Below are positions 1 to 5,818 of a stretch of 10,905 bases of DNA, piece after piece; position 1 is the first letter of the stretch, and every line of letters starts with the position of its first letter. Below the pieces are notes generated by a model. That model had not been told where the DNA came from. It saw only the letters and a list, made by a program, of their open reading frames with translations, and did not search any database. The stretch comes from CAZCBJ01 sp964496705 (GTDB lineage: Bacteria > Chloroflexota > Anaerolineae > Anaerolineales > Anaerolineaceae): NCBI GenBank assembly GCA_964496705.1, contig CAZCBJ010000125.1, forward strand, positions 1-10,905, in the 5' to 3' direction. The translations under genes were made by a program, and so were the position numbers.

Positions 1-531
1 GGTGGGATGGGCACCAACGTGTTCGTCTTCCCCGGTCAGGCGCGCCCGAGGCTGTGCCGCACCCCGCTGGGCTACGATGAGTGGATCCCCTCGGTGCTGT
101 TCCTCACCCATTACCTGCCGGACGACCCGCGCAGCTCGCAACTGACCAATCTGGCATCGCTGGTGCTGGGACACAACGGCATCTGGGGCGACCTGCCCAA
201 CCTGTCAGCCGAAGGGGTGGCGCTTTTTGGCGAGGCGCTGGCCTGCTACAAGCAGGTGCGCGCGGAGATCACCGCCAGTTATCCCACACGCAGCGGGATG
301 ACCGGCGGCAGCCCGGAGGTGGTCGAGAAGATCGCCCCCAACGGTCGCGGGCTGGTGGCGCTGTTCGCCTCCGCCCCGGGATCCTACACCTACATCACCC
401 ACAACGCGGTGGATTTCAACCTGTGGAGCGCCGGCGCGCAGGTCAAGCGGCTGCCCTCCGGGCAGGCGCGCCTGGAAGTCAATCTTGAAGAGCCGGGTGC
501 AGCCTTGGTCTTCTTCGGGGTGCAATTTTGA
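1..531 (+). CDS. C-terminal part of a probable glycoside hydrolase (5' end outside window)
   Basis: The reading frame is open from the first base, so the gene begins upstream; the ATG at 7 is probably internal. About 176 residues are visible, ending in TGA at 529-531. The segment around residues 50-70 (Leu-Val-Leu-Gly-His-Asn-Gly-Ile-Trp-Gly-Asp-Leu) followed by an amphipathic helix reads like the end of a TIM-barrel domain. The last about 70 residues, with alternating hydrophobics and a final Val-Phe-Phe-Gly-Val-Gln-Phe, look like a C-terminal beta-sandwich. This arrangement, with the phrase Ser-Pro-Glu-Val-Val-Glu-Lys-Ile, recalls alpha-galactosidase-like (clan GH-D) enzymes, but the catalytic residues are not in the window. 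Family assignment is from recollection of sequence style only. The stop codon overlaps the ribosome-binding site of the next gene, so the two are probably cotranscribed. Confidence 0.55.
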   Translation, partial: GGMGTNVFVFPGQARPRLCRTPLGYDEWIPSVLFLTHYLPDDPRSSQLTNLASLVLGHNGIWGDLPNLSAEGVALFGEALACYKQVRAEITASYPTRSGMTGGSPEVVEKIAPNGRGLVALFASAPGSYTYITHNAVDFNLWSAGAQVKRLPSGQARLEVNLEEPGAALVFFGVQF

Positions 532-541
532 GGAGCCTTTG

Positions 542-1135
542 ATGAATTCAACCTATAATCCGCATGCTGTCTCGCCTCCCGATGGGGTGATCTTTGAGAA
601 GAGCGCCCAGGGTGTGTCCATCGCGTACCGCTGGTTCCGTCTGACCAACCTGCTGCTGCTGTTGGTCTGCCTGGCCTGGGATGCGCTGATCATCTATAAT
701 CTGGTCAGCGTGGTGTTTTCGGCTGGTCAGCGCGCGGTGACCGTTTGCACGCTGACCGCCGGGCTGCTGGGGCTTGGGCTGACCTACGTGGCACTGGTCG
801 GCACCCTCAACCGCACGGTCATCCACCTGAACGCGCGCGAATTATCCATCCGGCAGCAGCCGATCCCCTATCTGCGCAGTCATGTGATCCCGCTGGCGAT
901 TCTCAAACAGTTGAAATATGAAAAAATTCTGCGCAAGCAGGTGCGCGGGAAGGTGGTAATCCATGATCTGAGCGCCATCCTCAAGGACGGGCAGCGCTTG
1001 TTCATCATTGACAGCGAAACGCCCGACCTACCCCGCTTCATCCAGCAGGAGATCGAGGGCTGGCTGGCGCAGTATCCCAGCCAGTACGAGCCGCCGCAGG
1101 AGGAGGAAGAGGAATCCGCAGACGGGCGCAGATAA
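542..1135 (+). CDS. Two-helix membrane protein of unknown function
   Basis: This 197-residue protein starts at ATG 542, which has AGGAG at 531-535 six bases ahead; the frame is open further upstream to 485 but that would overlap the previous gene without a ribosome-binding site. Two hydrophobic segments (about residues 34-59 and 66-88) are joined by a short polar turn. The remaining 105 residues are soluble, beginning Leu-Asn-Arg-Thr-Val-Ile and followed by Leu-Ser-Ile-Arg-Gln-Gln-Pro-Ile-Pro-Tyr, then a glutamate-rich tail. This layout (membrane hairpin, an Asn-Arg/Lys-Thr strand, a Pro-x-Pro turn, and a final helix containing Gln-Gln-Glu-Ile-Glu) matches an uncharacterised bacterial family of PH-like membrane proteins that I recall but cannot name. 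The gene abuts the truncated upstream gene and is probably in its operon. No function can be assigned. Confidence 0.8.
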   Translation: MNSTYNPHAVSPPDGVIFEKSAQGVSIAYRWFRLTNLLLLLVCLAWDALIIYNLVSVVFSAGQRAVTVCTLTAGLLGLGLTYVALVGTLNRTVIHLNARELSIRQQPIPYLRSHVIPLAILKQLKYEKILRKQVRGKVVIHDLSAILKDGQRLFIIDSETPDLPRFIQQEIEGWLAQYPSQYEPPQEEEEESADGRR

Positions 1136-1145
1136 TTTGTAAACA

Positions 1146-1174
1146 ATTCATAATCAATTTCACTCAGGATATAA
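1146..1174 (+). promoter_or_regulatory. Sigma70-like promoter of the Gfo/Idh/MocA gene
   Basis: A perfect -10 box TATAAT lies at 1169-1174, and TTCATA at 1146-1151 (4 of 6 matches to TTGACA) sits exactly 17 bases upstream. The segment 1132-1175 is AT-rich compared with its surroundings. Transcription would start near 1181, leaving a leader of about 50 bases to the ATG at 1231, with AAGGAG at 1219-1224 as ribosome-binding site. Confidence 0.7.
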
Positions 1175-1230
1175 TACACAGGACGGTTGCGTCGGTTTCC
1201 CTTCACACCAAAAATCATAAGGAGCTACCC

Positions 1231-2472
1231 ATGACCACTTTGAAACTCGGTATCGTCGGCGCAGGCTTTGTGGCCAATTTTCACGCGCGCGCCATCACCC
1301 AGGTGCGCAGCATCGAAATTGACGGCATCACCGCCCTCAAGGGCGCCGAGTCGCTCTCGGCCTATGTCCATTCCAACCAGCTCGGCAAAGGCAGGGTGTA
1401 TCCCAGCGTGGGCGAGATGGCCAAACACGTGGACGCGATCGCCATCTACATTCCAAACTACGCCCGCCTGGCGGTGCTGGAGGAAATCGTGGATGCGGTC
1501 AAGAAAGGCGCGGCGTTGAAGGGTGTGATCTGCGAGAAGCCGTTGGCGCGCAACATGCAGGAAGCCCGCCGCATGGTGGAACTGGCCCGCTCGGTGGGCT
1601 TGAAGACCGCCTATTTCGAGAATCAAATATTTATGAAACCGATCCAGGCGCAATTGCAGCAACTGGCGCCGCAGCAAAAGACGATGGGGCCGCTGGCGCT
1701 GACCCGCTCGGCTGAGGAACACGGCGGCCCGCACGAGCCCTGGTTCTGGGATCCCACCCGGCAGGGCGGCGGCGTGCTGCTCGACATGGGCTGCCACTCC
1801 ATCGCGGTCGGCTGGTATGCGCTGACCCCGCTGGGCAAGCCGCTGACCTTCCTCAAGCCGGTGGCGGTCTCAGCCGACACCGCGCTGCTCAAATGGGGGC
1901 TGCCGGTCTGGCGTGAAAAGCTGCTCAAGGAGCGCGGTGTGGATTACACCAAGACTCCGGCTGAAGATTTCACCACCGGCATGGTCACCTTCCGCAATCC
2001 TGAGACCAACCAGGTGGTCAAAGCCCAATTCACCGACTCGTGGATGTTCGAGAAGCAGGGGCTGCGCCTGTTCATGGACGGCATGGGCCCCGGCTACGCA
2101 TTCGAGGTCAACACGTTGTCCTCATCGCTGCAATTGTTCATCGGCGACGCCGCCGCCGAGGCCACCGCCAACGCCGAGCTGGCGCTGGAGAAATCCACCG
2201 CTTCGCGCGGCTTGCTGGCGGTGCAGCACAACGAGGCCGACCTGTACGGCTACACGGATGAGAACGAGGACGCCGCGCAGGCTTTCCTGGCCGGGGAAGA
2301 CGGCAAGCTGCCCTGGGAGTACGGCCTGGAGATCATGCGTCTGCTGATGGCGGCTTATATGTCTGCCGAGCGCAAGGTTGTGGTGGACCTGACCGACCCG
2401 GCGGTGCTGGCCGAGTTGGAAACTTTCATCCCGCTGATCCAGCAGGGGCGCGGCGCAGAGGTCTTGTTTTAA
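1231..2472 (+). CDS. Gfo/Idh/MocA family NAD(P)-dependent oxidoreductase
   Basis: This 413-residue protein would oxidise or reduce a sugar, inositol or related polyol at the expense of NAD(P) in the cytoplasm. The N-terminal Rossmann fold opens with Gly10-Ala-Gly12-Phe-Val-Ala in strand-turn-helix context. The family's Glu-Lys-Pro signature is at residues 102-104 (Lys103 is the conserved catalytic lysine), and the second signature appears as Gly-Gly-Gly-Val-Leu-Leu-Asp185-Met-Gly-Cys-His189, giving the expected Asp/His pair. The C-terminal half is the usual alpha/beta substrate domain. At 413 residues it is somewhat longer than the common 330-390. The start is firm: AAGGAG precedes ATG by six bases, and there is a promoter upstream. 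It appears monocistronic, and its substrate cannot be told from sequence. The nearby glycosidase-type genes suggest sugar catabolism. Confidence 0.9.
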   Translation: MTTLKLGIVGAGFVANFHARAITQVRSIEIDGITALKGAESLSAYVHSNQLGKGRVYPSVGEMAKHVDAIAIYIPNYARLAVLEEIVDAVKKGAALKGVICEKPLARNMQEARRMVELARSVGLKTAYFENQIFMKPIQAQLQQLAPQQKTMGPLALTRSAEEHGGPHEPWFWDPTRQGGGVLLDMGCHSIAVGWYALTPLGKPLTFLKPVAVSADTALLKWGLPVWREKLLKERGVDYTKTPAEDFTTGMVTFRNPETNQVVKAQFTDSWMFEKQGLRLFMDGMGPGYAFEVNTLSSSLQLFIGDAAAEATANAELALEKSTASRGLLAVQHNEADLYGYTDENEDAAQAFLAGEDGKLPWEYGLEIMRLLMAAYMSAERKVVVDLTDPAVLAELETFIPLIQQGRGAEVLF

Positions 2473-2494
2473 CCGCCCGGGGAGAGATACTCAG

Positions 2495-2536
2495 GCCAAG
2501 GGCGCACAAGACTAACATCCCTGCCAGACCCTTGGC
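2495..2536. repeat. Inverted repeat downstream of the oxidoreductase gene
   Basis: GCCAAGGG (2495-2502) and CCCTTGGC (2529-2536) are perfect 8-base complements separated by 26 bases. A 10-base palindrome CTTGCGCAAG follows at 2546-2555. There is no T-run after the repeat, so it is not a standard terminator for the gene ending at 2472. It is the first of three inverted repeats in this non-coding stretch. Confidence 0.55.
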
Positions 2537-2556
2537 TGGACGGGCCTTGCGCAAGC

Positions 2557-2633
2557 CGGTTGATTGCCAGACCCGCCTCTACTCTAATCAGGGACTCACG
2601 CGGGGTGATTCCCTGAGCGGGTTTGATCAGTTG
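2557..2633. repeat. Long composite hairpin in convergent intergenic region
   Basis: The two halves of this 77-base segment pair almost throughout. From outside in: 2557-2564 with 2626-2633 (8 pairs, three of them G-T), a 3-base bulge, 2568-2576 with 2617-2625 (CAGACCCGC against GCGGGTTTG, one G-T), an 11-base one-sided bulge at 2577-2587, 2588-2594 with 2610-2616 (TCAGGGA against TCCCTGA), one mismatch, then TCAC with GTGA (2596-2599, 2605-2608) closing a 5-base loop. Neither strand has a convincing gene here. It could be a structured RNA, a repeat-element remnant, or part of a bidirectional termination zone. No T-run follows directly. Confidence 0.6.
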
Positions 2634-2635
2634 TA

Positions 2636-2695
2636 GGTTGGGTAGAGCGGCTCGAAGAGCGCGAGGTTTTTTTTTATCCGCAGCCAAACCCAACC
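2636..2695. terminator. Hairpin with internal T-run; possible terminator or palindromic repeat
   Basis: GGTTGGGT (2636-2643) pairs perfectly with ACCCAACC (2688-2695), and GGCT (2649-2652) with AGCC (2682-2685) inside it. A run of nine T at 2667-2675 follows a small stem, CTCG (2651-2654) with CGAG (2662-2665), so rightward transcripts from the oxidoreductase gene could end here. The stem before the T-run is only 4 pairs, so termination is uncertain. The outer arms resemble a GTAGGTTGGGT...AACCCAAC palindrome that I recall as dispersed in many bacterial genomes, so it may instead be a decayed repeat. Confidence 0.4.
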
Positions 2696-2718
2696 CGTCA
2701 TCCACCATCTGCCGAGCC

Positions 2719-2958
2719 TTATTCGCCGGGCGGCTGTTTGAAGAAACGGATGATCCACCGCGCAACCAGGATGGGGATGACAATCAGCCCGCCGAGGGTC
2801 AGCGTGTTGACCGCCAGACTGGATAGAAATTGCAGCGCGGTCTGGCCGGGTTTCCAACTGACCCACACCAGGAAGGCAGCCAGCAGCACAGCCAGGATCA
2901 CCCAGCCCCAGGGAAAACGCTTGCGCGGTGGGTACATCTGTCGAAATGGGCTGCCCAT
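2719..2958 (-). CDS. Small two-helix membrane protein, function unknown
   Basis: This 79-residue protein reads leftward from ATG at 2958 to TAA at 2719-2721. After a basic N-terminus (Pro-Pro-Arg-Lys-Arg, about residues 10-14) come two hydrophobic segments (about 18-34 and 47-67) and a short Arg/Lys-rich tail. Positive charge on both ends suggests a cytoplasmic-in hairpin. There is no Shine-Dalgarno sequence before the ATG, but a TAGAAT box at 2970-2965 (reverse strand) stands six bases from the start, which would fit a leaderless transcript. An alternative start is the Met at residue 8. I do not recognise a family. The sharp hydrophobic pattern and the promoter-like spacing are the evidence that it is real, although short GC-rich ORFs can mislead. 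It runs convergent to the oxidoreductase gene and divergent from the GH172 gene. Confidence 0.6.
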   Translation of the reverse strand: MGSPFRQMYPPRKRFPWGWVILAVLLAAFLVWVSWKPGQTALQFLSSLAVNTLTLGGLIVIPILVARWIIRFFKQPPGE

Positions 2959-2964
2959 GCGCTG

Positions 2965-2970
2965 ATTCTA
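2965..2970 (-). promoter_or_regulatory. Possible -10 box for the small membrane protein
   Basis: Reverse-strand TAGAAT (5 of 6 matches to TATAAT) lies six bases ahead of the ATG at 2958. I see no good -35 at 16-18 bases. Transcription would begin at or next to the start codon. Confidence 0.35.
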
Positions 2971-2991
2971 CCCCGCTTTCTCCGTCCGTCC

Positions 2992-3000
2992 TGCTATAAT
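2992..3000 (+). promoter_or_regulatory. Extended -10 promoter for the GH172 / glycosylase pair
   Basis: TGC followed directly by a perfect TATAAT (2995-3000) makes an extended -10 element, which can work without a good -35; none is obvious at 16-18 bases. Transcription would start near 3007, leaving a leader of about 118 bases before the ATG at 3125. In that leader I see only a 5-base inverted repeat (CTGTG 3072-3076, CACAG 3097-3101) and no recognisable riboswitch. Confidence 0.6.
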
Positions 3001-3124
3001 TGGAAAGATCTCACGCAAAGACGCACCGACAAAAAATTAACCGGTCTGGATTATTGCGAGTCCTGGCGACCCTGTGTGAAATTGCTGGATCAATCCCACA
3101 GAACAAAAACAGTATGGAGGAAAG

Positions 3125-4222
3125 ATGGCTCAATTCAACGGGCTGGGCATGAATCTGGGAAATCTGTCCGAGCTTTCGGACGCGCACACCCGCTCGATCA
3201 GCGCCGAGAATCCCGACGGCGCGCCGGGCAAGGGCGGGATGGCCACCGAGGGCAGCGGAGCGACGGCGGCGCGCGAGCTGGGGCAGGGTTGGAAGGTCAA
3301 CCCGTGCATCAGCGTGCCCGGCAGAAGCACGGTGACCCTGGCGGACATTGAAGGTCCTGGCGCCGTCCAGCACATCTGGATTACGGTCTTCCCCGGCTTC
3401 TGGCGCTCGCTGGTGCTGCGCATGTACTGGGACGGCGAAGCCGTCCCCTCGGTGGAAACGCCGCTGGGCGACTTCTTCTGCATGGGCTGGTGCGAGCGCG
3501 CCAACATCCAGTCGCTGCCCATCGCGGTCAACCCGGCGGGCGGGTTCAACAGCTTCTGGAGCATGCCCTTCCGCCAGCATGCGCGCATCACCATCGAGAA
3601 TCTGTCGCCAGACCAGGTGGACGGCTTTTTCTACCAGATCACCTACACCCTGACGGACGTGCCGGAAAGCGCCGGTTATTTCCACGCGCAGTGGCGGCGC
3701 AGCAACCCGGTGGGATATATGCAGGTGCACACCATCCTGGATGGGGTGAAAGGACAGGGGCAATACGTGGGCACCTACCTGGCGGTGGGCGTGCACAACA
3801 ACGGCTGGTGGGGCGAGGGCGAGATCAAATTCTTCATGGACGGCGACGCGCAGTTCCCCACCATCTGCGGCACCGGTACCGAGGATTACTTCGGCGGGGC
3901 ATGGGATTTTGAGCAGCCAGAGGGGCAGTACTGCGCCTTTTCGGCGCCTTTCCAGGGGCTGCCGCAGGTCATCCTGCAATCGAGCCTGTACCGCGTGCAG
4001 CCGCGTTTCGGTATGTACCGCTGGCACGTGATGGACCCCATCCGCTTCCAACGCGATCTGCGCGTCACCATCCAGGACCTGGGCTGGCGCAAGGCGTTGG
4101 AGGGCAAAGGCCGCTACCTGCCGCAGCAATCCGACATGGCTTCGACGGCTTACTGGTACCAGCGCGAGCCGCACGCCGCCTTCCCGACCCTGCCGGGGTT
4201 GAATGAACTGGAGGTTATTTGA
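3125..4222 (+). CDS. DUF2961 / GH172 family glycoside hydrolase
   Basis: This 365-residue protein belongs to the DUF2961 fold, now glycoside hydrolase family 172. Characterised members cleave alpha-D-fructofuranosides, difructose dianhydrides or D-arabinofuranosides. The family signature is clear: Trp-Trp-Gly-Glu231-Gly-Glu233 leading into Phe-Phe-Met-Asp-Gly-Asp, then Pro-Thr-Ile-Cys-Gly-Thr-Gly-Thr-Glu253-Asp-Tyr-Phe. The about 20-residue spacing of these glutamates agrees with the catalytic pair described for the family; which of 231 or 233 is used cannot be told. The length is typical of a single-domain member, and no signal peptide is seen, so it is probably cytoplasmic and acts on imported oligosaccharides. 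The start has GGAGG (3116-3120) four bases ahead of ATG. Its TGA overlaps the ATG of the next gene, so the two are translationally coupled. The exact substrate is unknown. Confidence 0.9.
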   Translation: MAQFNGLGMNLGNLSELSDAHTRSISAENPDGAPGKGGMATEGSGATAARELGQGWKVNPCISVPGRSTVTLADIEGPGAVQHIWITVFPGFWRSLVLRMYWDGEAVPSVETPLGDFFCMGWCERANIQSLPIAVNPAGGFNSFWSMPFRQHARITIENLSPDQVDGFFYQITYTLTDVPESAGYFHAQWRRSNPVGYMQVHTILDGVKGQGQYVGTYLAVGVHNNGWWGEGEIKFFMDGDAQFPTICGTGTEDYFGGAWDFEQPEGQYCAFSAPFQGLPQVILQSSLYRVQPRFGMYRWHVMDPIRFQRDLRVTIQDLGWRKALEGKGRYLPQQSDMASTAYWYQREPHAAFPTLPGLNELEVI

Positions 4223-5400
4223 TGCGCCTGACGGCTGCCGCCGCGCGCGGTGCGCTGCTGGCCGCCCAGGGGCTGCTCCATCCGCCGGCGCATCCGGCAA
4301 CCAGGGCTGACGTGCTCGCCGCCATCCGCCGCATGGGCGCGCTGCAGATCGACACCATCCACGTGGTGGCGCGCAGCCCTTATTTCGTGCTGTGGAGCCG
4401 CCTGGGGGATTACGAGCCGCGCTGGCTGGACGAATTGCTGGCCGAGGGAGCGCTTTTCGAGTACTGGGGGCACGCCGCCAGCTTCCTGCCCGTCGAGGAC
4501 TACCCCCTTTTCCGGCGCATGATGCTCGAGTTTCACATCTCCTGGTGGGACTCGCGCCAATGGCTGGAGGAGAACCGCGCGATTGCCGAGGCGGTGATGG
4601 CGCGCATCCGCGCCGAGGGCGCGCTGCGCGCGGCAGATTTTGACAGCCAACAGCGCCGCAACGGCGGCACACCCGGCTGGTGGAACTGGAAACTGGAGAA
4701 GGTGGCGCTGGAAAACCTGTTCAACATCGGCGAGCTGATGATCGCTCGGCGGCACAATTTTCAGCGCGTGTACGACCTGCGCGAACGCGTGCTCCCCGAT
4801 TGGGACGATGCCCGCACCCCGCCGCGCGAGGAGGTGCGCCGCGAACTGGCGCTGCGCGCCGTGCGCGCCCTGGGCGCGGCGCGCGCCGATTGGGTGGCGG
4901 ATTACTTCCGCTTGGAGAAGCGCCTCGTGCCGCCCATCCTCAAGGGGCTGGCGCAGGCGGGGGCGCTGCTGCCGCTGGAGGTGGAGGGCTGGGAGGGGCC
5001 GGTCTACGCCCACCCCGACCAACTGCCCCTGCTGGAGGCGGCTGCGCGGGATGAGCTGACGGCGGATGCCACCACGCTGCTCTCGCCCTTTGACCCGCTG
5101 GTGTGGGACCGCAAACGGGCGCTGGAGGTGTTCGGCTTCGAATACAGCATCGAATGTTACCTGCCCGCCGCCAAACGCAAGTACGGCTATTTCACCCTGC
5201 CCATCCTACACCGCGGCAGCCTAGCCGGGCGCTTGGAGGCCAAAGCCCGCCGCAGCGAGGGCGTCTTTGAGGTCAGCAGGCTGTTCCTGGAGCCAGGGTT
5301 CGAGCTGCGCGGGGTTTTCGCCGAAGAATTGATGGCCGCGCTGCAGCGCTGCGCCGACTGGCACCAGACGCCTCAGTTATCCTTGTGCGCCCCTGCCTGA
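4222..5400 (+). CDS. YcaQ/AlkX-like winged-helix DNA glycosylase
   Basis: This 392-residue protein fits the HTH_42 winged-helix family (AlkZ/YcaQ), whose studied members unhook interstrand crosslinks and excise bulky alkylated bases. In the first 60 residues the family's catalytic loop is present as Leu-Gln42-Ile43-Asp44-Thr-Ile, the Gln-aliphatic-Asp form of E. coli YcaQ rather than the Gln-x-Gln form of Streptomyces AlkZ. The following Val-Val-Ala-Arg-Ser-Pro-Tyr-Phe-Val-Leu-Trp-Ser-Arg-Leu is typical, as are Glu-Tyr-Trp-Gly-His-Ala-Ala and the late Leu-Leu-Ser-Pro-Phe-Asp-Pro-Leu-Val-Trp-Asp-Arg. Length is close to E. coli YcaQ (about 410). ATG 4222 is chosen over TTG 4219 because it overlaps the preceding TGA (TGATG) with GGAGG at 4210-4214 seven bases ahead. 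Coupling to a glycosidase gene is odd, but the next gene downstream is also of a DNA-alkylation family. Confidence 0.9.
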   Translation: MRLTAAAARGALLAAQGLLHPPAHPATRADVLAAIRRMGALQIDTIHVVARSPYFVLWSRLGDYEPRWLDELLAEGALFEYWGHAASFLPVEDYPLFRRMMLEFHISWWDSRQWLEENRAIAEAVMARIRAEGALRAADFDSQQRRNGGTPGWWNWKLEKVALENLFNIGELMIARRHNFQRVYDLRERVLPDWDDARTPPREEVRRELALRAVRALGAARADWVADYFRLEKRLVPPILKGLAQAGALLPLEVEGWEGPVYAHPDQLPLLEAAARDELTADATTLLSPFDPLVWDRKRALEVFGFEYSIECYLPAAKRKYGYFTLPILHRGSLAGRLEAKARRSEGVFEVSRLFLEPGFELRGVFAEELMAALQRCADWHQTPQLSLCAPA

Positions 5401-5404
5401 TTTA

Positions 5405-5413
5405 TGGGATAAT
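5405..5413 (+). promoter_or_regulatory. Extended -10 promoter giving a probable leaderless ATL mRNA
   Basis: TGG followed by GATAAT (5408-5413) forms an extended -10, with TTGTGC (5383-5388) 19 bases upstream as a weak -35. The ATG at 5420 is only six bases beyond the -10, where transcription itself would be expected to begin, and there is no Shine-Dalgarno sequence. A leaderless transcript for the ATL-phosphotriesterase-DUF1349 genes is the simplest reading. Confidence 0.6.
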
Positions 5414-5419
5414 CGAAAC

Positions 5420-5809
5420 ATGCCCAACAACGTCCTTCCCTTCGATCCTTTGAATTTTCATCCCCGGGTATGGGAAGCCGTGCGGCGCGTGCCGCCTGGC
5501 AGGGTGACCACCTACGGGCAGGTCGCCGCGCACGTTCCTGCGCCAGAAGGGGTGGCGCCTGAGACGTATCAAGCCTTCGGCGCGCGCTGGGTGGGCAGCG
5601 CAATGGCCGCCTGCCCGGGCGATGTGCCCTGGCAGCGGGTGGTCAATTCCGAGGGCAGGATCAGCCCGCGCGGCGGCGCCGAACGCCAGCGCCAATTGCT
5701 TGAAGCCGAAGGGGTGGTGTTTGACACCAGAGGGCGCATTGATTTACGCGAGTACGCCTATGACTGGGGGGAGGCTGCGCCCGCCGCCCGCCAGGCCAGC
5801 CTGTTTTGA
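5420..5809 (+). CDS. Alkyltransferase-like (ATL) protein, MGMT family without the active cysteine
   Basis: This 129-residue protein is the C-terminal DNA-binding domain of the O6-alkylguanine-DNA alkyltransferase family. Pro-Gly-Arg-Val-Thr-Thr-Tyr32-Gly-Gln-Val is the recognition-helix region with the base-flipping tyrosine, and Ala-Arg56-Trp-Val-Gly-Ser-Ala carries the arginine finger. The active-site Pro-Cys-His-Arg-Val of true alkyltransferases reads Pro70-Trp71-Gln72-Arg73-Val74, so the acceptor cysteine is replaced by tryptophan, the mark of ATL proteins. These bind O6-alkylguanine without repairing it and hand it to nucleotide excision repair. There is an additional C-terminal stretch (about residues 113-129) rich in Ala. 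Translation appears leaderless. Gln instead of His at position 72 is a variation from the best-known ATLs. It lies 19 bases after the YcaQ-like gene and 9 bases before the next gene. Confidence 0.9.
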   Translation: MPNNVLPFDPLNFHPRVWEAVRRVPPGRVTTYGQVAAHVPAPEGVAPETYQAFGARWVGSAMAACPGDVPWQRVVNSEGRISPRGGAERQRQLLEAEGVVFDTRGRIDLREYAYDWGEAAPAARQASLF

Positions 5810-5818
5810 GGAGGAATG

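Noticed and set aside
2473..2733. CCGCCCGG (2473-2480) and CCGGGCGG (2726-2733) as terminal inverted repeats of a small mobile element spanning the intergenic region.
   Set aside because: The arms are only 8 bases of pure G/C in GC-rich DNA, no target-site duplication is seen, and the right arm lies inside the small membrane protein gene.
3007..3124. Riboswitch or structured leader ahead of the GH172 gene.
   Set aside because: Only a 5-base inverted repeat with a 20-base loop was found; there is no recognisable aptamer and no terminator-like T-run.
3011..4672. Long reverse-strand open frame of 553 codons opposite the GH172 and YcaQ-like genes.
   Set aside because: It is rich in Arg, Ala, Gly and Pro with no recognisable motif, and it lies antisense to two genes with clear family signatures. 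It is an effect of high GC and codon bias.
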